Of a stretch of DNA of 19,344 nucleotides, positions 1 to 7,683 are shown in pieces. Both the position numbers and the translations under genes were made by a program. The stretch's first letter is position 1. Every line of letters starts with the position of its first letter. The DNA is from CAYNDB01 sp964395915. Lineage in GTDB: Bacteria; Nitrospinota_A; UBA7883; JAJRTC01. The notes beneath the pieces are model-generated. The model worked only from the letters and a program-made list of their open reading frames with translations. It had not been told where the DNA came from and made no database searches. Where the stretch lies: assembly GCA_964395915.1 (NCBI GenBank), contig CAYNDB010000040.1, positions 1 through 19,344 on the forward strand, read 5' to 3'.

Positions 1-299
1 GCGGTATGGGCGGTGGTATGTGCGGCGGTGGTATGGGCGGCGGCGCTACCTATTCCAATTGCGGGACCGGTCACCACAGAATGGTAGCGGGTGGTGAGTG
101 TGTGCCTTGTCCTAACAGCTCCATCACCTCAAAAGCGCCGACGAGAGCGATTACCACCGGTAGAGTAATTCAGCACAGTCAATCGACCGTGGCGAAACCA
201 CCGAGATCGATAAATAGCGGTAGCCATAGTCATCCTGGCGGCGCGACTTCGGTATCCAAATTCGGTTTCAAACCGCCGAAATCGATAGCAGGCAATTAG
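1..299 (+). CDS. Small Gly/Cys-rich exported protein, 5' partial (paralogue of the next gene)
   Basis: The reading frame is open from the first base of the window to a TAG at 297-299. In-frame ATGs at 6, 18 and 33 lie inside a Gly/Met-rich stretch. In the complete paralogue at 359-784 the equivalent stretch comes after the signal peptide, so the real start is most likely upstream of the window. What can be seen is a glycine-rich segment, then a core of the form NCGTGHHRMVAGGECVPCP, then a Ser/Thr-rich tail with two KPP-x-SI motifs (KPPRSI and KPPKSI), the second almost at the C-terminus (ending AGN). The downstream neighbour has the same architecture, so this is a tandem duplication. I do not recognise the family. 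The Cys spacing resembles short disulfide-knotted extracellular repeats, but that is only a resemblance. No function is assigned. Confidence 0.7.
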   Translation, partial: GMGGGMCGGGMGGGATYSNCGTGHHRMVAGGECVPCPNSSITSKAPTRAITTGRVIQHSQSTVAKPPRSINSGSHSHPGGATSVSKFGFKPPKSIAGN

Positions 300-345
300 A
301 TATTAGATTACTGGTAACAGGCTCGATAAAAAATAAATGAAGTGA

Positions 346-354
346 GGGGGGGGG
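346..354 (+). promoter_or_regulatory. G9 tract forming the ribosome binding site of the second Gly/Cys-rich gene
   Basis: Nine consecutive G residues follow GTGA, and the tract ends four bases before the ATG at 359. With the preceding GA it is the only purine-rich Shine-Dalgarno-like sequence in front of that gene. Homopolymers of this length can slip in replication, so the spacing between RBS and start could vary. That is inference. Confidence 0.45.
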
Positions 355-358
355 TACA

Positions 359-784
359 ATGAAAGCAAAACTAATGGTGTTGGCCGCAGGTGTTGCGCTA
401 TGTCTGTTCATGGAGCCGTCTGTTTCTTTTGCTGGTATGGGAGGCGGAGGCGGAGGCGCAAACGATTGTAACGGCTTATTGGTTAATCATGATCATGCCG
501 CCATGTGTGGCGGTGGTGGCTCCATGATGGGTAATGGAGACCCTGTCTGTGGGACGGGACATCACAGGATAACGGCTGGGAGCGATTGCGTGCCTTGCCC
601 TGATAGCGCCATTTCAAATCAAGCGGCTACGAGAGTCTCTCAACGCAACCATAACAATACGTCATCTACCACGCCCACAGTCAAGCCGCCAAAATCGATA
701 ACGCAAAGCGGTGTCAAGGTGGGCGCGCATGGCGCATCGTCCAATGTAGACAAACCTCCCCTGTCGATAACCGGGGGCAATTGA
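359..784 (+). CDS. Small exported Gly/Cys-rich protein with CGTGHHR core and KPP-x-SI repeats
   Basis: This is a 141-residue protein. The ATG follows a G-rich RBS and begins a clear Sec signal peptide: a Lys-containing N-terminus, a hydrophobic core, and a likely cleavage after SFA near residue 25. The mature protein starts with a glycine run, then a NHDHAAMC segment with possible metal ligands, then the core CGTGHHRITAGSDCVPCP (Cys64, Cys77, Cys80). Two KPP-x-SI motifs follow, one near residue 105 and one ending the protein (KPPLSITGGN). Cys37 and Cys50 precede the core. The core and both tail motifs are shared with the truncated gene just upstream, 59 bases away, so the two form a tandem pair that may be co-transcribed. 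It is predicted to be periplasmic or secreted and disulfide-bonded. I know of no characterised family that matches. Proximity to the pilus cluster is suggestive but proves nothing. Confidence 0.75.
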   Translation: MKAKLMVLAAGVALCLFMEPSVSFAGMGGGGGGANDCNGLLVNHDHAAMCGGGGSMMGNGDPVCGTGHHRITAGSDCVPCPDSAISNQAATRVSQRNHNNTSSTTPTVKPPKSITQSGVKVGAHGASSNVDKPPLSITGGN

Positions 785-805
785 TCGCGGGATCGCAATC
801 TTATT

Positions 806-895
806 TGTCATCCCGGCCCTGCGAGCCTGATGGCTTTGTATAGGAAGTGAGTTTCGTTATTCAAGCCACGAGAGACGCCGCCGCCCGACATGACA
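806..895. repeat. Possible degenerate palindromic intergenic element with TGTCAT/ATGACA ends
   Basis: The 169-base gap between the Gly/Cys-rich gene and the first pseudopilin contains a segment that begins TGTCATCCCGGCCCTGCGAG and ends CCCGACATGACA, giving 6-base inverted ends. The TGTCATCC end resembles the inverted repeat at 15121-15151 in this window, so both may belong to one dispersed palindromic repeat family. Two copies of a short motif could also be chance. Confidence 0.25.
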
Positions 896-912
896 GATAT
901 AGTTTATATAAT
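885..912 (+). promoter_or_regulatory. Candidate sigma70 promoter for the pseudopilin pair
   Basis: A perfect TATAAT at 907-912 is preceded, with 16 bases between, by CCGACA at 885-890 (4 of 6 to TTGACA). Transcription would start near 919, about 35 bases before the ATG at 954. The -10 element is convincing and the -35 element is weak. Confidence 0.45.
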
Positions 913-953
913 TGTGAGACACAACATTTGGGGTAACGATAAGGGCTTATGAA

Positions 954-2126
954 ATGATTCCTTGCCGAATTAAGCCGCGTGATGGATACACCCTTATAGT
1001 GGTGATAGGAGTTATCGGCGTTCTCAGCATTCTTTCCGCCGTTATCCTGCCGGACATGATTAAGCTTGCCAAGACAGACTATCGCGAGGTTGAAAAAAAC
1101 AACCTATGGACACTTGCTATGGGTCTCGAACGCCATATTGTTTTGAACAATACTATTCCGGATAGCTCACAGCAAACAGATAACGGCATAGTGGTTCCGG
1201 CGTGGGATAGCGCTATCGCTTTACAGGTAAATATTTCGCAGAATGATGTGAGCGTAAATGAAACGGGCGGAACCCGCTTTTATGTTTTGGAGCCTGGCGG
1301 CAATCCCGCTGTCCCATACGCACAGACATCAGCCTCCGCCAACATGAGCGCCGGAGTCCGTCCGCGTATGGTGATTGTCAGTAGTGTGGGGACGCAACCC
1401 ACCAAGTTCGGAGGTGGAGCCACTTTGACCAGCGGACATGCCCCGACCGCCAGTGATTTTGACGAGTTGTGGGATTGGGATGGGCAAAGCGCAGTTCTAG
1501 ACCTGACGGCGGCGCAAGCAACCACGGACCTTTCGATCCAGCGGATCGATACAAGCCACCTGTTTTATACTATAACCCTTAAAAACGACGCGGAAAGCAA
1601 GGTGGACGAGACGGGGAATGCCTTTTTTGACGATCCTGACACATTCGGAACATCGAAAACAGTTCTCATGATCCCCGCACAGACGCGGGTGAGGCAGGTA
1701 TCGTTTAAATGCGACACCGGTTCCTCCGTAAATTTCACCATCGAGGGCAGTAATGGAACTCAATATTATAGTGGCGGAGCCAAGACGTGCGACGGGACGA
1801 CAGATAATATTTCGTGGTCTGGAACGCAAGGTCTTGCCAGTCCAAATACGATCACAGTTTCCTTGACCAGCGGCGTTTCAGCCTCTGATGTCGGTTACGT
1901 TACAGTGACGGTGAATTATGACGCCAATGTAAGCTATCAACTGGATACGACTACCGCGGTGGCGCTTAACGCGGATACTAACGTCACGCTCTATATTCTT
2001 CAGGGAACGAGGCTTACCATGCTCGACAATTCAGGAGCCACTTCACACGTCATGTTTACGAACGATTCAGACGGTTTTCGGTATTTACCCGGTTTGGCTG
2101 GGTGGAGACGTTCAGGGGTATTGTAG
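954..2126 (+). CDS. Large type IV pilin-like protein (pseudopilin) lacking Glu5
   Basis: This 390-residue protein has a type III (prepilin) signal: a short basic leader ending in DG, then a mature N-terminus YTLIVVIGVIG and a long hydrophobic helix up to about residue 38. Cleavage is expected between Gly12 and Tyr13. The fifth mature residue is Val, where nearly all pilins have Glu; in type II secretion the known exception is the tip subunit GspK. The remaining 350 or so residues are an extracytoplasmic beta-rich domain with two Cys residues (in FKCDTG and KTCDG) that could pair. It is far longer than a major pilin (about 120-180 aa). It is a clear tandem paralogue of the next gene; shared landmarks are GLE--I---IP, AWD-AIA-Q-N, RPRM-V-SS, LW-WDG-SA and the C-terminal LQGT/FTN-SD-F series. 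The start is chosen because AAGGG lies upstream and the leader length is right. The likely role is a minor, tip or initiating subunit of the pilus encoded downstream. Confidence 0.8.
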   Translation: MIPCRIKPRDGYTLIVVIGVIGVLSILSAVILPDMIKLAKTDYREVEKNNLWTLAMGLERHIVLNNTIPDSSQQTDNGIVVPAWDSAIALQVNISQNDVSVNETGGTRFYVLEPGGNPAVPYAQTSASANMSAGVRPRMVIVSSVGTQPTKFGGGATLTSGHAPTASDFDELWDWDGQSAVLDLTAAQATTDLSIQRIDTSHLFYTITLKNDAESKVDETGNAFFDDPDTFGTSKTVLMIPAQTRVRQVSFKCDTGSSVNFTIEGSNGTQYYSGGAKTCDGTTDNISWSGTQGLASPNTITVSLTSGVSASDVGYVTVTVNYDANVSYQLDTTTAVALNADTNVTLYILQGTRLTMLDNSGATSHVMFTNDSDGFRYLPGLAGWRRSGVL

Positions 2127-2170
2127 TGACATTATTATTGGGAGGGAAGGGCGCGCCGAAAAAGAAAATT

Positions 2171-3373
2171 ATGACCCTAAAGTTGAAACGTGGTGGCTTT
2201 AGCCTTGTAGAGGTGATCGGGGTGCTGGCTATTATGGCCATCATTGCGGCCCTGGTCGCCCCGAAGGTCATAGACCAGATACACAGGTCTGTGCGGGAAG
2301 CGGAACAGGACACCCTTAAATCGCTTGTCCAGGGGCTGGAGCAATATATTTTACTGGAGAGAAAGATCCCGGGAAATACCGCATCCGGCGGGGTGGCCGC
2401 CTGGGATGACGCCATAGCGTCCCAGATAAACCTGCCCGCCTCCAAGGTGAACACCAACGAGCGAGGCTACAACAGGTATTATATCTTTCCGGATAATGAC
2501 AACTCTTCCACCTCTAGCATAGAAAATAACCCCAACCTGCCATATAACCAAACCGCCGCCGGGGCCACCGCTCTTGACGCCGCCCAACAGGAAATACGTC
2601 CGCGTATGATAGTCTTGAGCAGTATAAGTTCGAATATTTCCGGGCTTTCCAGCGGGGAGATGGCGAGCATGACCAATTTCAACGTACTGTGGAACTGGGA
2701 TGGAAATTCCGCCATCAGCGGCCCGTTTACCATGTCCGCCGATGTGGCGAAGCGCAACCTCGTAATTCAGCGATACAGCACAGCGGCTTTGTTCCATGAA
2801 GTGTCGCTATTGAGCAGGAGCGTTAGCAGGACCGGCAATGGTTTTATGGCGCAGAATGTTTCTTCGTCTCCAAGAAATCTTCTTAGCGCGCCAAACTATA
2901 CGACATTAACGAGTTTAAGTATTCAAAGTGATTCCTTTGGCACAGGCGTAACTCTAAAAGTCGGGTGTACCGGTGATAATGGGTGTAGCTCAACATACTT
3001 TTACTCTGGACTGAACATTTCCACAGGGTTCAGCGGGACCTCGACCGCCGCTGATTTGGTCATCAATACCAGCGATACGATTATCACAAGTGACATAGCG
3101 GGCGGAACCACCAGCAACGCGGGATATATTTCTGTGACGGTGGAATATCAGGCCACCTCGCAATATGACCTTGACGATTCCGGAACTTCTCCCAACTTTA
3201 CCAATGTCGCCCCCGGAGCGGCAGGGGAAGTGAGCCTGTTTGTAATACAGGGAACTAAACTTAGCTTATATGACAACAATCCCACCAGCCCGTTGCTTCT
3301 CCACACAGTTTTCATAAATTCATCAGACAGCTTCTGGTTTAGCCCGGGACCACCAGCGGCCTGGGGCAGATAA
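2171..3373 (+). CDS. Large type IV pilin-like protein (pseudopilin) with canonical N-terminus
   Basis: A 400-residue prepilin-like protein starting MTLKLKRGG, with predicted cleavage before FSLVEVIGVLAIM. It therefore keeps Phe1 and Glu5, unlike its upstream paralogue. The open frame reaches back to 2102, overlapping the previous gene, but the ATG at 2171 gives a normal short prepilin leader; a GGGAGG lies about 25 bases upstream, which is not well spaced. The rest is a large extracytoplasmic domain related to the previous protein through most of its length: AWDDAIASQIN, RPRMIVLSS, LWNWDGNSA, GYISVTVEYQA and VIQGTKLSLYD correspond to similar blocks there. A CTGDNGC segment may form a disulfide. 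It probably acts together with the upstream paralogue as a minor-pilin complex in a MSHA-like pilus. That role is inferred from position and architecture; the pilin N-terminus is directly visible. Confidence 0.85.
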   Translation: MTLKLKRGGFSLVEVIGVLAIMAIIAALVAPKVIDQIHRSVREAEQDTLKSLVQGLEQYILLERKIPGNTASGGVAAWDDAIASQINLPASKVNTNERGYNRYYIFPDNDNSSTSSIENNPNLPYNQTAAGATALDAAQQEIRPRMIVLSSISSNISGLSSGEMASMTNFNVLWNWDGNSAISGPFTMSADVAKRNLVIQRYSTAALFHEVSLLSRSVSRTGNGFMAQNVSSSPRNLLSAPNYTTLTSLSIQSDSFGTGVTLKVGCTGDNGCSSTYFYSGLNISTGFSGTSTAADLVINTSDTIITSDIAGGTTSNAGYISVTVEYQATSQYDLDDSGTSPNFTNVAPGAAGEVSLFVIQGTKLSLYDNNPTSPLLLHTVFINSSDSFWFSPGPPAAWGR

Positions 3374-3392
3374 GCCTTTTAATTTGCTTGTG

Positions 3393-3420
3393 TTGATATA
3401 AATATTCAATACGTTATAAT
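3393..3420 (+). promoter_or_regulatory. Strong sigma70-like promoter for the pilus platform operon
   Basis: TTGATA (3393-3398, 5 of 6 to consensus) and TATAAT (3415-3420, 6 of 6) are separated by 16 bases, in the 100-base gap before the PilM-PilN-like gene. Transcription would begin near 3427, leaving an AT-rich leader of about 47 bases. The site would let the platform genes be expressed apart from the pseudopilins. Confidence 0.6.
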
Positions 3421-3473
3421 GGATCGGTGTAGAATTTTGTTTAACAATACAATTTAATATCCGTTCTAGGTAA

Positions 3474-4868
3474 ATGAAAAGCCATATTCTTGGTATAAGT
3501 CTGCTGTACGGTCGGTTTATGGCTGTAGCCATCGAAAAGGGTGAGGCGCATAGCGCGTGGGAATGCCCTTACCCTGTAGGAGATATCGAAAGCCTTAGAC
3601 AGGCTCTTACTGAATCGGTCAACGCCACCGAATATAATGGCAAATATATTTCCTTTGTGTTTGAAGATGCGCTATGCGAGCATCAGCTGATAAACACCCC
3701 CCCGATGAAGCGGAAGGATCTGAGACGTTATATCACCCGCAAAGCAAGCCAGCTTAAAACGTTTGCAGGAGACGCTGTGATAAGTTTCAGCGCCGCCAAA
3801 TCACCCAAAGGAGGGGCGGCGGTGCTGGTTAATATTCTTCCTAAATCTTTTATGCAAGACCTTATGCTGGCGTGCAGGGAGCTGGACCTTTTCCCTATCC
3901 AGCTGACACCACTCTCGGCCATCATGGGAAGGCAGTTCAAACGTCTGCCAATACAAAATGACGAGATCGTTATGATTGTAAGCGAATCTTCTAAAAAGCT
4001 CATTCTTGCGGTGGGCAAATCAGATGGTTCGGTGCTTATGGACAGGTACCTTGTGTATGAGCGTGAAACGGCGATGGATATCGATTGGCTTGGCCGGGAA
4101 ATCCAGAGGTCGGTTCTTTTCTCCAAACAGCAATTCGGGATTGGCGCTCAAAGGGCGCTTATGCTGGGGGATTTTTCGGATGACATAATAAAACGATTAC
4201 GCGAACAGGTAGATATCCCGATTGAAAAAAGCGGGATAGTAGTCGACCCGTTTTTCTGGGTCAACGAATCTCTCGCTCTTTCCGCTCGTCAGGATAGTAA
4301 TTTTATAACACCTGGTTTGCAGAGGCTGGCTATTCGCCATCGCATGTTCAAAGTGGCGATGGTTGCTCTTCTGTTTCTGTGGTTAGGATCGATAGCTTCC
4401 GCAGGGATGATAGAAGTTATGATAAGGGCTGAAAAACAGTCTCTTAAAGCGCTGGAGCCACACTATGCGGGAATAAAGGAGGAAAAAGCGGAATGGGACA
4501 AGCGGTATGATGAGCTTAACTCCTGGAAACGCGGCATTGACAAAGTAAGGGAAATCCGCAGTTCCCCTCCTGTAGCCGGGTGGTTTATAGGATATCTGGG
4601 GGACGCTCTGCCAGCGGATCTTATTTTAAAAAAAATGGTTATTGAAAAGGACGGGACAGGCTGGAATGTAGAGCTTACAGGGGAAGCGTTAAAGAGCGCC
4701 ACCCTGAGCGCGGCTAAACTTAAGCAGTTCGAGAACCGGCTTCAGCAAGGTCCATACAAGGTGAACGTTACCAAAAGCTGGAAAGAGCAATGGGTAGACC
4801 TCTTGCGAAGCGGCTCAGGCTCCATGCTTGGCGGACAGGAATTTTCTCTTAACGGCAGGATTCAATAG
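3474..4868 (+). CDS. MshI/GspL-like inner-membrane protein, PilM-PilN fusion
   Basis: This 464-residue protein has two parts. Residues 1 to about 285 look like the actin-like PilM/GspL cytoplasmic domain: LGISLLYGRFMAVAIEKG at the start, a TPPMKRKDLRRYITRKA segment, and a repeat-like second half beginning DEIVMIVSES. A single membrane segment at about 291-313 is followed by a coiled-coil-prone stretch (KQSLKALEPHYAGIKEEKAE) and a small periplasmic alpha/beta domain to the C-terminus, as in PilN. In type IV pili PilM and PilN are separate; in MSHA (MshI) and type II secretion (GspL) they are joined, as here. The role is to couple the cytoplasmic motor to the periplasmic alignment complex. Spacing to the PilO-like gene is very short, which supports a shared operon. 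ATG 3474 has an AGG three bases before it. Assignment rests on architecture and neighbours, not a strong signature. Confidence 0.75.
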   Translation: MKSHILGISLLYGRFMAVAIEKGEAHSAWECPYPVGDIESLRQALTESVNATEYNGKYISFVFEDALCEHQLINTPPMKRKDLRRYITRKASQLKTFAGDAVISFSAAKSPKGGAAVLVNILPKSFMQDLMLACRELDLFPIQLTPLSAIMGRQFKRLPIQNDEIVMIVSESSKKLILAVGKSDGSVLMDRYLVYERETAMDIDWLGREIQRSVLFSKQQFGIGAQRALMLGDFSDDIIKRLREQVDIPIEKSGIVVDPFFWVNESLALSARQDSNFITPGLQRLAIRHRMFKVAMVALLFLWLGSIASAGMIEVMIRAEKQSLKALEPHYAGIKEEKAEWDKRYDELNSWKRGIDKVREIRSSPPVAGWFIGYLGDALPADLILKKMVIEKDGTGWNVELTGEALKSATLSAAKLKQFENRLQQGPYKVNVTKSWKEQWVDLLRSGSGSMLGGQEFSLNGRIQ

Positions 4869-4872
4869 CGGC

Positions 4873-5559
4873 GTGAAAAAACAAATATTTGGCGGCGGGT
4901 GGATGTCTGGGAAGATTACTTCCAGAGTAGCGTTGATAATGGCGTTGCTTATTCCTGTGGCGCTTCTTTACTGGTCGATAACATACAGGATTTCTTTGAT
5001 CGATCAGTCCGCTTTGCAAGTTAAAAACATGAATACGCTTGAAGGTGATGTGATCAGGGCAAAATCTGAATGGTCGGAAAAAGTCGCCAGAGAGACCCGT
5101 AAGCAATGGGACAATGAGCGATCCCGGCTTTTGGGTAGCTACGAAAGTCTTTCCGCATGGCTTGAAAGTATTAACCAGCGTTCCAGGTCGATTGGAATAA
5201 ACATGAGGTATACGATAGGAGAATTGAAACCCGCCGACGAAAAAATACCAGGGGTGTCGATTGTTCCTGTAGAGATGACCTTCAGTTTTTTCCCTAATCA
5301 AGGAAGGCGGAATACTGATGGTTATTTGATTTTTATGGGTTTTTTAAAAGATATCATGGAGCAGGATCTTGTTCTTGACCTGATGAAAATAAATATTTTC
5401 GGCGACGGTTCCATGGCTCATGAAATGAAAGTTGTCGTTGATACATGGGTTAATTTTGGAGAAAGCCCCCTTGTCGGGAGTTTGACAAGCTCTTTTGGCG
5501 CTTTAAGACTGGAGAATATCGATTTTGTGATATTATTACGACCAGTAAAAAGAGCATGA
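4873..5559 (+). CDS. PilO-like inner-membrane alignment protein
   Basis: About 228 residues from a GTG at 4873, four bases after the preceding stop. The frame is open back to an ATG at 4828 and another ATG lies at 4903. GTG is preferred because it avoids a 41-base overlap and leaves a short N-terminal tail, but the start is uncertain. A single hydrophobic segment (about residues 18-36, VALIMALLIPVALLYWS) is followed by a long helical, coiled-coil-like region rich in Glu/Arg/Lys and then a C-terminal alpha/beta domain. This matches PilO/GspM topology, and its position between the PilM-PilN-like and PilP-like genes is the classic order. It would dimerise with the PilN-like part of its neighbour in the periplasm. 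It overlaps the next gene by ATGA. Sequence conservation in this family is low, so the call depends mainly on topology and order. Confidence 0.65.
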   Translation: MKKQIFGGGWMSGKITSRVALIMALLIPVALLYWSITYRISLIDQSALQVKNMNTLEGDVIRAKSEWSEKVARETRKQWDNERSRLLGSYESLSAWLESINQRSRSIGINMRYTIGELKPADEKIPGVSIVPVEMTFSFFPNQGRRNTDGYLIFMGFLKDIMEQDLVLDLMKINIFGDGSMAHEMKVVVDTWVNFGESPLVGSLTSSFGALRLENIDFVILLRPVKRA

Positions 5560-6116
5560 AAAATTTACTCCAGAATCAGGCTGTTGTGGGGGTCCTGGCT
5601 CTTGTTGCCATGGTTGTGGTTTTTATAAATATTATCATGCCACTAACAGGCGGAGGCGGTTTTGTTTCATCAAAGGTAGGGGAACTGCTTGACTCGAGTC
5701 CTGTACAATCGGCTAAAGAGATTTTAGTTTCTAAAGAGGTCCAGCCGCTGGATTATAGCTTGATCGGCTGGACAGAGACGCCTATCAGAGATCCTTTCAA
5801 ACCAGTCGAATTTTTGGATACCGGTAAAGAAGTAGCTGGGGAGAAGGTTTTTGACAATCCTGTTCCAGCGCACGAGGTTTTAAGCTTGTTAGGGATTGTC
5901 GTGCAACCGGATTTTCGGTTGGCCATGATTAATAAATCTATAGTCAAAGAAGGTGACACCATTGGTGGGTACAGGGTTGTGTCTATAAAGCCTGGTGTGG
6001 TGTCTGTAAGTGGACCGCTTGGACGTGAAAACATATCTTTTTCCAACTCCGGCTTTACGGCAGATTCTAAAAATAAAGGCGCCAAACATGGCGGGACATT
6101 AAAAAGAGAGCAATGA
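5556..6116 (+). CDS. PilP/GspC-like periplasmic linker protein
   Basis: A 186-residue protein whose ATG overlaps the upstream TGA. A hydrophobic segment at residues 10-30 anchors it in the inner membrane. There is no lipobox, so it resembles GspC and MshK rather than lipoprotein PilP. After a flexible stretch comes RDPFKP (78-83), a motif typical of PilP-type proteins. A compact beta-domain follows at about 107-162 (LLGIVVQPDFRLAMINKSIV, KEGDTIGGYRVVSIKPGVVSV), the homology region known to touch the secretin N-domains. Its role would be to join the PilN/PilO ring to the secretin encoded immediately downstream, whose start it overlaps by ATGA. The beta-domain assignment is good; whether to call it MshK, PilP or GspC is a matter of naming. 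Confidence 0.75.
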   Translation: MKNLLQNQAVVGVLALVAMVVVFINIIMPLTGGGGFVSSKVGELLDSSPVQSAKEILVSKEVQPLDYSLIGWTETPIRDPFKPVEFLDTGKEVAGEKVFDNPVPAHEVLSLLGIVVQPDFRLAMINKSIVKEGDTIGGYRVVSIKPGVVSVSGPLGRENISFSNSGFTADSKNKGAKHGGTLKREQ

Positions 6117-7678
6117 CTATGAATATGGTCAGGTTGTTAAAGAGCGTGTCAGTTATTTTTGTCGCTGGCTCTTTTGTCGCAGGGTGCGTTACAGCAGATG
6201 GTGGAAAAGGAAAGAAACAATCGAACGCCACCACCGGATTAGTTTTAGAAAAAATAAAAAAAAATAAAGCTTCGGCTGTAAAAAAGATTCCTCCACCTGA
6301 ATTCAATTTACGCAGTCGTATGACTACAGCTCTGCCAAAACCTGTGGACATGTCTCCGAAACCCCTTAAGGGAACCTACAGTTTTCAGGCTGAAGGGATG
6401 GACATGGCTAGTGTGCTTGCCATGTTCGCCAGAGCGCATAAGCTAAATATCGTGCCAGACCCTGATGTTCAGGGAGTAATTACAGTCAATTTCAAGGACC
6501 TTCCTTTTGATAAGGCAATGGAGGCCATTCTCGACGCACACGGATTTTTCTGGGAGTGGGAAAGAGGATTGATCCGGGTCCACAAGTTCGAGTCGAAAAT
6601 GTTTACGCTCGACTATGTGCGTTTGATTAGAGAAGGAAAAACGCAGAGCTCGGCTTCCATGTCAAGCAGCGGCAGCAGTGGAGGCGGCGGCGGCGGAGGC
6701 GGCAGAGGTGGAGGCGGCAGCGGCGGCGGCGCAGCCGGTGGCTCGACGTCCATTAAGCAGGAAGACAAGCTGACTTTCTGGGCTGATTTTGAGATGCAGC
6801 TGAAAGGATTAATGTCTCAGGAGCAGGGCCGCAAACTTGTGGTAAACCGTTTGTCCGGGATCATTTACGTAACAGACCTGCACTCTAATATCAGTACAAT
6901 AGAAACGTTCATTAACAGTATCGACGGTTCGATTCATCGGCAGGTGGAGATAGAGGCCAGAATATATGAGGTGACCCTGAATGACGATTACAGCCTCGGG
7001 GTGGACTGGACCAAGATAGGTTTTGATAATGGCCGTGGAGTAATTTCAAGCTCTTCAATTATCGCAGCCCCGGTAGGAGCGGTGTCCGCCAAAGCTTTTT
7101 CATTAGGCGCCAATTACAGCCGAGGCAATTTTGCGGGCGTATTGTCCGCGTTAAAAGAGCAAGGTGATATAAAAATTATTTCTCAGCCGCGCCTTTTAAC
7201 TTTGAACAACCAGCCGGCTCTTATCAAAGTGGGTACGGATCATCCGTTCTTCGAGGCCCAGGTGACAGAGGGCAGCAGTAATAATCGTGACAGGGTTTCC
7301 ATAACTGTTCGGTATGTAACCATAGGGGTGGTGCTTTCCGTCACTCCGCAGATTTCTCAGGACGGGTGGATAATACTCGATATTTCTCCAAGTATAACCA
7401 GGCTTGTCGGCACTGACAGAATAGTTGACAACATCACCTTATTGCCGCTGGCCACAGCTCCCGTTATTGATGTCAAGCAATCGTCGACACTTGTTCGTCT
7501 CCGCGACAGGGAGATGGTGGTGATAAGCGGTCTGATCCAGGAAGAGACTTCCGATACGGTGAGGAAGGTGCCGCTTCTTGGGGATATACCCGGTGTAGGC
7601 AAGCTGTTTACAGGAACGTATAAAAGCACGTCGAAACGTGAACTGATAGTATTCCTCACACCGAAAATAATTAACTAA
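6113..7678 (+). CDS. mshL: MshL/PilQ-type outer-membrane secretin, lipoprotein
   Basis: A 521-residue secretin. The N-terminus is a lipoprotein signal with lipobox FVAGC (Cys25). An STN/N0-like domain follows at about 86-130 (YSFQAEGMDMASVLAMFARA). A second N-domain runs from about 215 to 275 (ADFEMQLKGLM, KLVVNRLSGIIYVTDL). The C-terminal secretin domain covers about 341-521 and ends with VPLLGDIPGVGKLF (486-499) and LIVFLTPKIIN. Residues 184-212 form a Ser/Gly linker, nearly all Gly, between the first two N-domains. The protein would assemble into the multimeric outer-membrane channel for the pilus. Its size and STN-linker-secretin order fit MshL better than the larger PilQ with AMIN domains. 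The start at 6113 overlaps the PilP-like stop by ATGA. Secretin identity is firm; the MshL subfamily rests on length and the neighbouring MshI-, MshM- and MshN-like genes. Confidence 0.92.
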   Translation: MTMNMVRLLKSVSVIFVAGSFVAGCVTADGGKGKKQSNATTGLVLEKIKKNKASAVKKIPPPEFNLRSRMTTALPKPVDMSPKPLKGTYSFQAEGMDMASVLAMFARAHKLNIVPDPDVQGVITVNFKDLPFDKAMEAILDAHGFFWEWERGLIRVHKFESKMFTLDYVRLIREGKTQSSASMSSSGSSGGGGGGGGRGGGGSGGGAAGGSTSIKQEDKLTFWADFEMQLKGLMSQEQGRKLVVNRLSGIIYVTDLHSNISTIETFINSIDGSIHRQVEIEARIYEVTLNDDYSLGVDWTKIGFDNGRGVISSSSIIAAPVGAVSAKAFSLGANYSRGNFAGVLSALKEQGDIKIISQPRLLTLNNQPALIKVGTDHPFFEAQVTEGSSNNRDRVSITVRYVTIGVVLSVTPQISQDGWIILDISPSITRLVGTDRIVDNITLLPLATAPVIDVKQSSTLVRLRDREMVVISGLIQEETSDTVRKVPLLGDIPGVGKLFTGTYKSTSKRELIVFLTPKIIN

Positions 7679-7683
7679 TAACC

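Noticed and set aside
2056..2797. Long minus-strand reading frames opposite the pseudopilin genes
   Set aside because: They are shadows: the plus-strand frames have a clear prepilin signal and paralogy, while the minus frames show no family motif, signal or RBS.
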